Part shown: in pieces, positions 7,817 through 15,649 of the stretch | Numbering within the stretch: the first letter of the stretch is position 1 | Layout: every line of letters starts with the position of its first letter | Assembly (NCBI RefSeq): GCF_004353525.1 | Contig: NZ_CP085524.1 | Coordinates: forward strand, 1,956,142-2,020,141 | Direction of reading: 5' to 3' | DNA length: 64,000 nt | DNA from: Zhaonella formicivorans | GTDB taxonomy: Bacteria; Bacillota; DUOV01; Zhaonellaceae | Position numbers and translations under genes: made by a program | Notes under the pieces: generated by a model | What the model saw: only the letters and a program-made list of their open reading frames with translations | Databases searched by the model: none | Told to the model about the DNA's origin: nothing

Positions 7817-9559
7817 ATGAGTGAAAACAAGGTGTTAGCTACGTACTTTGGCGACGACAAGGTTAAAGTAGACTGGAAAGACGAATATGAAAAAAGTCTT
7901 TTCTGGTTCTACGATGATCTTCATTGTCCGCATCCCATTTCTCCGCTATACTTCGATGTTGGCGGATGGTGGGGCCCAGGCTGCCAGTACATGTACCGCC
8001 GCTTTGGCGCACCTATTGGCAGCGAATGGATTGCAAAAAAAATTGGGGGCTATGTTTACAGCGCCGTAGTTCCTCCTAAAACCGATCCCGATAAAATCGC
8101 CGGACTTTTCAACTACTACACACAAGTCATGCCCATCTACGCAGATACATTCCTTGACAGGTGGATCAATTCTTATGTTCCTGAATTGAAAGCGGCCGGT
8201 GATTACATTGTCAATTACGACTACGCCAATAAGAGCATTCCCGAAATCCTGATCCATCTGGAAGACTGTCTAGATCTGCAGGAGCGAGCATTCCGAATCC
8301 ACTGGATTATCAACCTTGCACAATTCCAGGCAGCCACTGAGTTTACCAATACATACAAAGAAGTGCTGGGCAAAGAAGTGCTGGACGAGGCTGACAATGT
8401 ACTTATCGGCAAGATCAACATTTCCCGCCAGGACAGGAACTGGGATTCTCTTAAAGCGCTGTGGGAGATGAAACAGTATATCTGCACAGTTCCCGAACTA
8501 AAAGCCCTGTTTGCAGAGACCGCCGATGAAATTATGGCCAAAGTTGCCACGACCAACGGCGGTACAAAACTGTTAGAAATGGTAGCTGCCTATCAGGAGG
8601 AATATGGCTACAAGGCTGTTTACACCCATGAATACATCTACAAAACCTGGAAAGAAGACCCAACCCCCATCTATGAAGCGTTACGCGGCTACGTAGCTTC
8701 TGACTACGATTATTATGCGGACTATAACAATTGCATGGAAGAGCAGCAAAAGGCCATTGACGAGCTCTATTCCAAGGTTTCGGATCCTGAAAAGCTGGCA
8801 AAGCTTAAGAAGGCACTGGAGTTATGCGTTAAGATGGCACCTCTTACCCCCGACCATCATTTCTACATTGACCAGGGCATCTATGCCCGCATGCGGATCA
8901 TGTTCCTGAACGTGGGCAAAGCCTATGTAGCGGCCGGCATTCTGGATGATCCGGAAGATATCTTTATGCTTGAATATGAAGAAATCCGCTGCGCCGGTGT
9001 TTCCGATTACCCAGTAAAGGAACTGGTCAAGCAGCGCAGGGCAGAGATGGAAGCAGCAAAGGCAATTCGTCCTCGTGAATGGTATGGTACTGCAACTCAC
9101 TGGGCGGTATACGAAGAGCCATATAAGACCCTTTGGGGTTATCCCCACAAATTCGAGGCTGAAATGGCTGAGCAGGCGGCTTTAAAGCCTGTCGACAAAA
9201 CGATTCTAAAAGGTATTCCAGGGTCTCCCGGCGTTGTGGAGGGTATTGCCAGGTTTGTCACCTCCCCCGCTGAATTTGATGAAATCCAAAAAGGTGATAT
9301 TCTGGTCTGCAAAATGACCAACCCTGCATGGGTCGTTAGTTTCTCCAAGATTTCTGGGCTGGTCACAGATACCGGAGGAGCTTTGTCTCACCCTGCGGTG
9401 GTGTCCCGCGAGTTTGGCATTCCCTGTGTAGTTGGTACACGTCGAGCCACTCAGCTGATTAAATCCGGGATGCGCATCCGCGTGGATGGCAATAAAGGAA
9501 TTGTAGAAATACTGGACCACGAGGCAGGACAAACTTCCTCTTCTGCAATCGACCGCTAA
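7817..9559 (+). CDS. PEP-utilising-enzyme mobile (swivelling His) domain protein, phenylphosphate-synthase-like large subunit
   Basis: 580 residues from the ATG at 7817, which follows AAAGAGGGGGTAAC; an earlier in-frame start at 7763 has no such site. Residues 1 to about 430 form a helical region without a domain I can name (start: WFYDDLHCPHPISPLYFDVGG). The C-terminal ~100 residues are the PEP-synthase/PPDK phosphohistidine domain, with TDTGGALSHPAVVSREFG and the predicted phospho-His at residue 525. In phenylphosphate synthase and rifampin phosphotransferase this domain shuttles phosphate from an ATP-grasp module to a substrate. Here the ATP-grasp module is the next gene. No PEP-binding TIM barrel is present, so PEP synthesis is unlikely and the acceptor is probably an organic hydroxyl. 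Confidence 0.82.
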   Translation: MSENKVLATYFGDDKVKVDWKDEYEKSLFWFYDDLHCPHPISPLYFDVGGWWGPGCQYMYRRFGAPIGSEWIAKKIGGYVYSAVVPPKTDPDKIAGLFNYYTQVMPIYADTFLDRWINSYVPELKAAGDYIVNYDYANKSIPEILIHLEDCLDLQERAFRIHWIINLAQFQAATEFTNTYKEVLGKEVLDEADNVLIGKINISRQDRNWDSLKALWEMKQYICTVPELKALFAETADEIMAKVATTNGGTKLLEMVAAYQEEYGYKAVYTHEYIYKTWKEDPTPIYEALRGYVASDYDYYADYNNCMEEQQKAIDELYSKVSDPEKLAKLKKALELCVKMAPLTPDHHFYIDQGIYARMRIMFLNVGKAYVAAGILDDPEDIFMLEYEEIRCAGVSDYPVKELVKQRRAEMEAAKAIRPREWYGTATHWAVYEEPYKTLWGYPHKFEAEMAEQAALKPVDKTILKGIPGSPGVVEGIARFVTSPAEFDEIQKGDILVCKMTNPAWVVSFSKISGLVTDTGGALSHPAVVSREFGIPCVVGTRRATQLIKSGMRIRVDGNKGIVEILDHEAGQTSSSAIDR

Positions 9560-9613
9560 AGTCAAGTGCAAATTAATTTGCAAAAGAGACAACAGAGAAA
9601 AGAGGCTAATCGT

Positions 9614-10570
9614 ATGCGTTTCCTTGCTTGGTTTAATGAGATCCCAAATGATGAGCTTGCACTCTCGGCGGGTGGAAAGGGCGCAAGCCTGTGCCTGATG
9701 CATCGCAACCGGCTTCCCGTTCCGGAGGGTTTCATAGTTTGTGCCGATATGTTCAGCTACTTCATGAAAGAAAGTGGACTGCGGGAACGTGCCCTAACAT
9801 TGATAAGTCAAATTGACTGGAGCAATAATTCCAATTTAATTAGCATTGCCAAACAAATTAGAAATATGATCATGGATACGCCTATACCGCCCTATCTTGC
9901 TGAGCCAATCAAGGGCTATTACAACGGTTTGGGCAGTGACGTTCCGGTTGCCGTTCGCTCCAGCGGAACCGCAGAAGATCTGGAGGATGCCAGCTTTGCC
10001 GGTCAGCAGGATACCTACTTATTCGTCATCGGTTCTGATGCTGTGGTCAAATTTGTAAAGGAATGCTGGGCATCCCTTTATAACGACAGGGCTATTTTCT
10101 ACCGCCATGAAAAGGGCTTTGATGAACGGGAGATTTCCATTGCTGTGGTTGTCCAGCGCATGATCAACGCCGAAAAAGCCGGCGTGATGTTTTCAGCCAA
10201 CCCCATCACCAAAGAAAAGGATGAAGTTGTAATCGAAGCAGCATGGGGGCTTGGTGAAGGCGTAGTGCAAGGCATCGTTACACCTGACAATTACTGGATC
10301 AAAAAGGGCAGTTACGAGCTGGTCAACGAATACATTGCTGAAAAGGAAACCATGGTGGTTCGCCTTTCGGAGCAGGGCGGCGTTAAAGAAGTGCCCGTTC
10401 CTGCAGAAATGGTTGAACTGCCGGTGCTCTCGGAGCAAGAGCGTAAGGAATTGGTGGATATCGCTGTGCGCGTCGAAGCGTTTTACGGTAAGCCCCAGGA
10501 TATGGAATGGGCTTTTGAAAATGGTACGCTCTACCTGCTCCAGTCGAGACCCATTACTACATTAGACTAA
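9614..10570 (+). CDS. ATP-grasp (PPDK/PEP-synthase N-terminal type) phosphotransferase subunit
   Basis: 319 residues from the ATG at 9614 (AAGAGGC upstream), equal to just the nucleotide-binding module of PEP synthase. Motifs run in order: GGKGASL near residue 21, AVRSSGTAEDLEDASFAGQQ near 115, AEKAGVMFSANP near 180, EAAWGLGEGVVQG near 210, and QDMEWAFENGTLYLLQSRP at the C-terminus. With the preceding His-domain protein it reconstitutes an ATP-dependent dikinase-like phosphotransferase in two chains, as in the phenylphosphate synthase of anaerobic phenol degraders. The third (CBS-type) subunit of that enzyme is not seen here. Confidence 0.87.
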   Translation: MRFLAWFNEIPNDELALSAGGKGASLCLMHRNRLPVPEGFIVCADMFSYFMKESGLRERALTLISQIDWSNNSNLISIAKQIRNMIMDTPIPPYLAEPIKGYYNGLGSDVPVAVRSSGTAEDLEDASFAGQQDTYLFVIGSDAVVKFVKECWASLYNDRAIFYRHEKGFDEREISIAVVVQRMINAEKAGVMFSANPITKEKDEVVIEAAWGLGEGVVQGIVTPDNYWIKKGSYELVNEYIAEKETMVVRLSEQGGVKEVPVPAEMVELPVLSEQERKELVDIAVRVEAFYGKPQDMEWAFENGTLYLLQSRPITTLD

Positions 10571-10593
10571 TTCATTACTGGAGGATTAAAATT

Positions 10594-11478
10594 ATGGCAA
10601 TTTATACAGAACAAATTAATTGCGACATCGTTAGCATCCGACTGGATGTACATAGTGCGGCTCCCGTTGATCAAGTGTTGGAGGATATGACTTTCCTCAA
10701 CTACCGTTTAGGTGGTGCTACCAATCAGAGAGGCAGCATACTGCCTAAGGCTGATTTTATATGGTATAAGGACGAAGCTGAAAAGGCCATTTCCTATGAA
10801 GATGGAGTCATCACACTGCGCGGGCAATGGTTTGAAGGAGAGATTCAGCGTATTTTGGTTTCTTTTATAGCCTCCAAGTTGTTTGAAAAAGACCGTTTCT
10901 TGTTCCATTCCTCAGCCGTCAATTATAAAGGCAAGAACATCCTGTTCCTAGGAGGCGAGGGCAATCGCGGCAAAAGCATGAGCCAGATTGCCGCCTGTAA
11001 GCGCGGTGCAACCATTCTCTCCACCGAAACTACTGTTTTGGATTGGGACGGCAACTATATCATGGGTTCGCAAAAAGTCTACTTGCGCAAACGCGCCAAA
11101 GGTACCGAGCGCATCGATAAGCCCAGCCAGGATGAAGGTGTGGCCAAGTTCTTCGATAAGGATCCAGAATATGCCCTTTATCAAGGTGAAGCCAACATCG
11201 ACCTGGTGATGATGCCGGACATGGACGGCAATTACGCCACCGTTTCCGGCCTGATGGCAGATTATGAAAAAGAATATCAGACTTTTCACTGCCTATGTGA
11301 TTACTTTGGCATGCACATCTTGCTCTCTTCCGGTTTCCCCATGCCAATGTTTGACACACCGGAACTGCGCAAAAAACGTGCTGATTTTATTGCTCAATTC
11401 GCAAAGCAGCGTCCTTATGTATACGTCCGCTGCGCAAACCCTGAAATTCTCATCGATGAACTGGAAAAATACATGTAA
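10594..11478 (+). CDS. HPr-kinase-like P-loop protein of unknown function
   Basis: 294 residues after a GGAGG site. The segment FLFHSSAV (102-109) followed by GGEGNRGKS (120-128, Walker A) resembles the C-terminal domain of HPr kinase/phosphorylase. That family usually reads GGSGxGKS, so the loop here is variant. No HPr kinase capture-loop signature is obvious, and the first ~95 residues are unassigned. It follows the dikinase-like subunits with 23 bp spacing and precedes an MBL hydrolase by 14 bp, so it belongs to the same operon. It could phosphorylate a pathway partner, or bind nucleotide and regulate the phosphotransferase; neither can be decided from sequence. Confidence 0.65.
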   Translation: MAIYTEQINCDIVSIRLDVHSAAPVDQVLEDMTFLNYRLGGATNQRGSILPKADFIWYKDEAEKAISYEDGVITLRGQWFEGEIQRILVSFIASKLFEKDRFLFHSSAVNYKGKNILFLGGEGNRGKSMSQIAACKRGATILSTETTVLDWDGNYIMGSQKVYLRKRAKGTERIDKPSQDEGVAKFFDKDPEYALYQGEANIDLVMMPDMDGNYATVSGLMADYEKEYQTFHCLCDYFGMHILLSSGFPMPMFDTPELRKKRADFIAQFAKQRPYVYVRCANPEILIDELEKYM

Positions 11479-11492
11479 GTAGGAGGGTAATC

Positions 11493-12350
11493 ATGGAACA
11501 AATCACTAAAAATGTCTTTACTGAAACTAAAATCAGAGGATGTAATCCTAGTATTGTACTCACCCGTGAAGGTGCCGTCTTTATCGACACGGCACAATTG
11601 ATTACCCCACTGCTGGAAATGCGTAATTTTGCTTTGCAGCATGGACCAATTAAAGCGCTGATCAACACGGAGTCCCATATCGATCATATTTTCGGCAACC
11701 ATTGGTTTGCGGGTGAATGCCCCGTCATCGGCCATGAGAAGCTGATCGATACTTTCTGGAAGATTCCTGCTTCCTTTAACATGACCACCTATGAATACAT
11801 GCTGGATGTAATCCAGCGGCAAGATCCTGAGGGCTTGCCCTTCATGCCGAAGGAGGAAGACTACATCATCAACCCCCCATCCATTACTTTCAGTGACAGG
11901 ATGACATTCAAGTCTGGCGACCATACTTTTAAGCTGTACTACACGCCAGGACATTCCGACGCCAATATCAGCGTATATGTTCCCGAGGAACGCGTGGTCT
12001 TCGTAGGCGATACCGTGTTCTCCGATTGCCAGATCTGGCTGCATAGTTGCGATCCCGATGCGTTGTTGAACACTCTGCACTTCCTGTCCACCTTGGATGT
12101 AGACTACATCGTCCCCGGCCACGGCCCTGTGGTCAAGAAGGAATACCTTAAACAACAGGCTGCTTTCCTTTATGAATGGCTTTCTGCTGTTGCCTACGGT
12201 ATGTCCAAGGGCTGGTCTAAGGAAGAATGCGTGGCGCGAATCAGCTTTGCCGACCGTTGCCCCGTGGATATTGGTCAAGAGGATGCTATGGACTATATCC
12301 AGACCGCCAACGTACGTGTAGTCTATGATTATCTGCTGGCAAAGGTATAA
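11493..12350 (+). CDS. Metallo-beta-lactamase-fold hydrolase
   Basis: 285 residues with an MBL core. The metal motif is ESHIDH at residues 60-65 (Glu where the classic HxHxDH has its first His), followed by TPGHSDANIS, VFVGDTVFSD and VPGHGPVV, which carry the later ligands. The family hydrolyses thioesters, lactones or phosphoesters in many pathways. GTAGGAGGG precedes the ATG, and it is the fourth gene of the plus-strand operon. A role as thioesterase or lactonase for a CoA or ring intermediate is inference only. Confidence 0.85.
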   Translation: MEQITKNVFTETKIRGCNPSIVLTREGAVFIDTAQLITPLLEMRNFALQHGPIKALINTESHIDHIFGNHWFAGECPVIGHEKLIDTFWKIPASFNMTTYEYMLDVIQRQDPEGLPFMPKEEDYIINPPSITFSDRMTFKSGDHTFKLYYTPGHSDANISVYVPEERVVFVGDTVFSDCQIWLHSCDPDALLNTLHFLSTLDVDYIVPGHGPVVKKEYLKQQAAFLYEWLSAVAYGMSKGWSKEECVARISFADRCPVDIGQEDAMDYIQTANVRVVYDYLLAKV

Positions 12351-12362
12351 GGAGAGTTGCAT

Positions 12363-13316
12363 ATGAAACTTGATAGTGTTAACCATATAGCAATCATCGG
12401 CACTGGAATGATTGGTGCCAGCCTAGCGGTGCTGTTCACCGGCAACGGCTACAAAACTACCATGCTCGCCATTAATGAGGCAGAAGCGGCATCAGGCCAG
12501 GCCCGCTATGATACTTACTACCAGGACCTGATCAATCAGAAACTGGTGACACCCAAACAAGCCCAAGCCTGTGCCAAGCTATTGCACTTTACTCAAGACT
12601 ACATGGATATTAAAGATGCTGATTTCATATTCGAGTGCGTATTTGAGCGCATTGACGTAAAGCACAGCGTATATAGGGAGATTGAAAAGCACTGCAAGCA
12701 ATACCAAGCCATTGCCTCCTCCACCTCTGCCATTTCAGCAGAGGACTTAGCGGCAGGGTTAGACGATAAAGAGAAGCTTATGGTGGCACATCCTTATAAC
12801 CCACCCCATCTGGTTCCCTGTGTAGAGGTGGTCAAGAGCCAATACACCAGCGAAGCTGCCGTTCAATTTGCAGTGGACGTGCTGCGTTCAGTAGGCCGTG
12901 AGCCTGTAGTTTTGAAAAAAGGTGCGCCGGGCTTTATAGGCAATCGTCTCCAGCATGCGCTGTACAGAGAAGCGGTTTACATGGTTGAGCAAGGCATCGC
13001 CACTCCTGAGGATATCGATAAAACCATCATGAGCAGCTTCGGCCCTAGATACGCCTCCATCGGATTGTTTGAGCATTTTGACTATGCAGGGTTGGATCTG
13101 ATAGCCAATATTGAAGATTATCTCTTCCCCACACTATGCAACGCCACACAAACCCAAGATATAATTCGGGAGCATATTGCCGCTGGCAAGCTTGGTTTTA
13201 AAACCGGGAAGGGCATGTATGACTGGTCGAAAAAAGACCTAGATGAATTCCGCAAGCGTGCAGGTAAGCCATATCTGCCTTATTTCAATTGGAGCTTGCC
13301 CGAAGAAAGGGAATAA
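12363..13316 (+). CDS. 3-hydroxyacyl-CoA dehydrogenase family NAD-dependent oxidoreductase
   Basis: 317 residues from the ATG at 12363 (GGAGAG six bases upstream; a TTG two codons earlier is less well placed). Rossmann motif IGTGMIG is at residues 12-18. The family segments ECVFER, SSTSAISAEDLA, AHPYNPPHLVPCVEVV (with the catalytic His) and GFIGNRLQHALYREA are present, and the C-terminal 3HCDH domain follows. Single-domain members include 3-hydroxybutyryl-CoA dehydrogenase, L-gulonate 3-dehydrogenase and carnitine dehydrogenase. It would oxidise a secondary alcohol to a ketone with NAD. Confidence 0.88.
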   Translation: MKLDSVNHIAIIGTGMIGASLAVLFTGNGYKTTMLAINEAEAASGQARYDTYYQDLINQKLVTPKQAQACAKLLHFTQDYMDIKDADFIFECVFERIDVKHSVYREIEKHCKQYQAIASSTSAISAEDLAAGLDDKEKLMVAHPYNPPHLVPCVEVVKSQYTSEAAVQFAVDVLRSVGREPVVLKKGAPGFIGNRLQHALYREAVYMVEQGIATPEDIDKTIMSSFGPRYASIGLFEHFDYAGLDLIANIEDYLFPTLCNATQTQDIIREHIAAGKLGFKTGKGMYDWSKKDLDEFRKRAGKPYLPYFNWSLPEERE

Positions 13317-13318
13317 AA

Positions 13319-13831
13319 ATGACGAAAGAAATTATTATTGGAGGTACCGCTAGCGGTACCTCCGCTGCCTTTAAACACGACCGACCGGTAAAGCTGGTTT
13401 TTACCCAGGCCGACCGGGACAGCGTAAAAGACTATTTTTACTGCACTGGCTTTAACTGCGCTGAAAGCACCATGTACTTGCTCATGTCAAAGGGCACGTT
13501 GGATGTGCCTCCTGACATAATAAAGGCGATGAGCGGCTTTGGCGGTGGAATGCAGCGCGGACTTGTATGCGGTGCGATTACGGCTTCCGTTGCAGCACTA
13601 GGCTTACTTACAGGGCGAAAAGCGCCCGGTGAATCCAGAGAGCCCTCGGCCAATGCGGTTCAAGCATTTCTGGAGGAATTTGAATACAACTTTGGCGCAC
13701 TTTCCTGCAACGAGCTAACCGCCGGGCTCAAATCAAAATCGGATGAGATGTATGCGCACTGCACCCAATTCGTAATGGGCGCAGTAAAAATCGTTTCTAA
13801 GATCGTAGAAGATATTAAAAAATCGGTTTAG
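13319..13831 (+). CDS. C_GCAxxG_C_C family protein
   Basis: 170 residues from the ATG at 13319, two bases after the preceding stop. It carries FNCAEST near residue 43, GFGGGMQRGLVCGAITASVAALGLL near 71, and later Cys in LSCNEL and AHCTQF, which are the hallmarks of the putative redox-active C_GCAxxG_C_C family. Function in the family is not established. It closes the plus-strand operon, and the next position is occupied by a transposase remnant. Its first codons contain a perfect 24-bp palindrome. Confidence 0.8.
   Translation: MTKEIIIGGTASGTSAAFKHDRPVKLVFTQADRDSVKDYFYCTGFNCAESTMYLLMSKGTLDVPPDIIKAMSGFGGGMQRGLVCGAITASVAALGLLTGRKAPGESREPSANAVQAFLEEFEYNFGALSCNELTAGLKSKSDEMYAHCTQFVMGAVKIVSKIVEDIKKSV
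13340..13363. repeat. Perfect 24-bp palindrome inside the C_GCAxxG gene
   Basis: The left half GGAGGTACCGCT is followed directly by its exact reverse complement, giving 12 bp with no spacer. It lies seven codons into the coding region and encodes a Gly/Thr/Ser-rich run. Confidence 0.9.
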
Positions 13832-13849
13832 CTATTTAGCTAGGAGGAA

Positions 13850-14085
13850 CAAGCATTAACAAAAAGGCAGACGGGACGTAAAATACCAGGCTATTCTCTG
13901 AACAAAAAGGGAGAAAAGATACCGGATGAACTTATCAAAGAATACCTTGGTTAGCTTATAACCGGCGATGGTTTTCCCTATGGATACAAAAGCTTGGCAT
14001 TTGTTTGAAAAAAGATTATAAGTTGATAATCAACCATAAGAAAGTTTACCGACTTTGCAAAAAACTTGATATTTTACGTCCCTAA
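13850..14085 (+). pseudogene. Degraded IS3-family transposase (OrfB HTH_21 region) remnant
   Basis: From about 13850 the frame reads TGRKIPGYSLNKKGEKIPDELIKEYL, then a TAG, then DGFPYGYKSLAFV, a TGA, a frameshift, and INHKKVYRLCKKLDILRP. This is the recognisable N-terminal helix-turn-helix region of IS150/IS3-type OrfB. Two stops, one frameshift and loss of the DDE catalytic half show it is dead. AGGAGG at about 13842 is left over with no intact gene after it. Confidence 0.75.
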
Positions 14086-14099
14086 CTTGCGATATTAAA

Positions 14100-14927
14100 T
14101 TATGAACATTCATCCAGCCAGGTGGTCAAGAACCTAGCCACTTCTTCCTTTTGCGATTCGTTGAAAAGCTCGTGATAAAGCCCAGGCCAGAGTTTAAAAG
14201 TACAGTGGACCGGTACCTGGCTGGCGAACCGGTGGCTCGCTTCCGGTGAGGTGATGCGGTCCGCACCGCCATGCATCAATAAAAGAGGAAGGTCAAATTG
14301 AGCTGCATGGCCCAAGGCCCATAAACCGGCCTCATAAACGCCGGTAAAGAGGCGGGCGGAAATCCGGTCATGGACCAGTGGATCATGCTCGTAGGAATGA
14401 ACACTCTCTGCATCATGGGATAGGTCCCTTGACCGTAACCCGTTAGACTGGGTAAAAGCAGGCATAACCATGTTCATGATTTTAGCGAGGCAAATCTTCC
14501 AGGGAGGAGGCTCAAATGCCAAGCGCAGCCAAGGGCCGGTAGCAATTACTCCGGACAGTTTCGGTTTCCTGCGCAGAGCATAATTCAACACCAGATTTCC
14601 CCCCATGCTGTGTCCGTATAAAAAGCGCGGCTTACCTGGAAACCGCAGCGCTGCTTGTTGCAAAAATTCGTCAATGTCGTCAAGCAAAAAATCATATCCA
14701 GGTGTATGCCCGCGCCTGCCTTCAGACCGACCAAACCCGCGCTGGTCAAAGGTGAGCACCGCATAGCCCTCCGGCACCAGAAATTGAGCCAATTTCAGAT
14801 ATCTACCGCCGTGTTCCCCCAAGCCATGGACGACACCAACCACAGCCTTTGGTCCCTCCGGTCGCCAGCCCTGGGCAAAAAGCCTCAACCCGTCGCCAGT
14901 CTGCCACTGAAATGTAAAATGTTCCAT
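14100..14927 (-). CDS. Alpha/beta hydrolase, monoacylglycerol-lipase-like
   Basis: 275 residues. The oxyanion segment is HGLGEHGGRY near residue 34, the nucleophile elbow is GHSMGG near residue 105, the acid is in MHGGADRITSP near 222, and the catalytic His is in GLYHELFNES near 253. This matches serine-aminopeptidase/hydrolase_4 lipases of the lysophospholipase-MGL type. No signal peptide is seen, so it is probably cytoplasmic. It is transcribed away from the neighbouring membrane protein gene with no evident operon partner. Confidence 0.88.
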   Translation of the reverse strand: MEHFTFQWQTGDGLRLFAQGWRPEGPKAVVGVVHGLGEHGGRYLKLAQFLVPEGYAVLTFDQRGFGRSEGRRGHTPGYDFLLDDIDEFLQQAALRFPGKPRFLYGHSMGGNLVLNYALRRKPKLSGVIATGPWLRLAFEPPPWKICLAKIMNMVMPAFTQSNGLRSRDLSHDAESVHSYEHDPLVHDRISARLFTGVYEAGLWALGHAAQFDLPLLLMHGGADRITSPEASHRFASQVPVHCTFKLWPGLYHELFNESQKEEVARFLTTWLDECS

Positions 14928-14978
14928 TGCCTCACCTCATCAGCCCATTTTATTTAGTTGGATTCAAAGTGAAACTCT

Positions 14979-15434
14979 TTACCTTATACTAAGAAACCGG
15001 TAATAATAGATTAGCCTGGTTAACTGTATTATAACAAACAACAGACTGGCCAGAACTATCCAAGGATATGCCGGCGAGGAAATTTTCCCATAAAACATTA
15101 AGAGGTTAAGAGCAAACGCAGAACCGAATAAAGTTAAAACTGCAAACCGGCTGAGATTTTCATTGTTTTTCCTGATAATCATCCTAAAGAGAAAGAGAAT
15201 CAACCAAAGGAGTACGAGCAGGATTAAAAGCTTATAAAGCATTACCAGCTCAGGAGTGAATACTGTTTGCTGAAGAGCGCGGTTACGCACATATAAGTCC
15301 CTTTGTATTCCCATTCTCTTTTGTACCCCAATTTGTAAAAGAAGGCTCAAAAGCAGCAGCAGCCAGGAAACCGCCGGCAGTATTTTAGTAAAAATAAACG
15401 CGGGAAAACTAATGCACCTTGTGCTTTTTTTCAT
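14979..15434 (-). CDS. Small four-helix membrane protein, unknown
   Basis: 151 residues with four hydrophobic segments at about residues 12-30, 63-86, 97-112 and 121-142 separated by basic loops (RMIIRKNNENLSR). I do not recognise the family. A GGAGG ribosome binding site precedes the ATG at 15434. Nothing conserved or catalytic stands out. Confidence 0.65.
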   Translation of the reverse strand: MKKSTRCISFPAFIFTKILPAVSWLLLLLSLLLQIGVQKRMGIQRDLYVRNRALQQTVFTPELVMLYKLLILLVLLWLILFLFRMIIRKNNENLSRFAVLTLFGSAFALNLLMFYGKISSPAYPWIVLASLLFVIIQLTRLIYYYRFLSIR

Positions 15435-15595
15435 TTTAACCTCCCTATTGCAAAAAATTTCAAAATGAGCTTTTTACGTAACAAAGACGGTTACTCAGTT
15501 TATCAACAGACCATCACGCTGCTCTTCGCAGGACATTGTCATTCCAAAGCAGGACACAAGGGTTACATTTCAGGTTAGTTGTTTGTCGCTAAGCA

Positions 15596-15629
15596 AAAGA
15601 GGCAATGCAGAAATCGCCACTGCCTCTTT
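15596..15629 (-). terminator. Hairpin terminator after the rhodanese lipoprotein gene
   Basis: AAAGAGGCA and TGCCTCTTT form a 9-bp stem just beyond the 15650 gene end, followed on the minus strand by a short T-rich run (TTTTGC). Confidence 0.6.
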
Positions 15630-15649
15630 CATTTTCCAGCAATATTTTA

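Noticed and set aside
11493-12350. Glu in place of the first His of the MBL metal motif as a sign of inactivity
   Set aside because: MBL proteins with Glu at this position (NTE.H.DH) are widespread and the other ligands are intact, so loss of function cannot be claimed.
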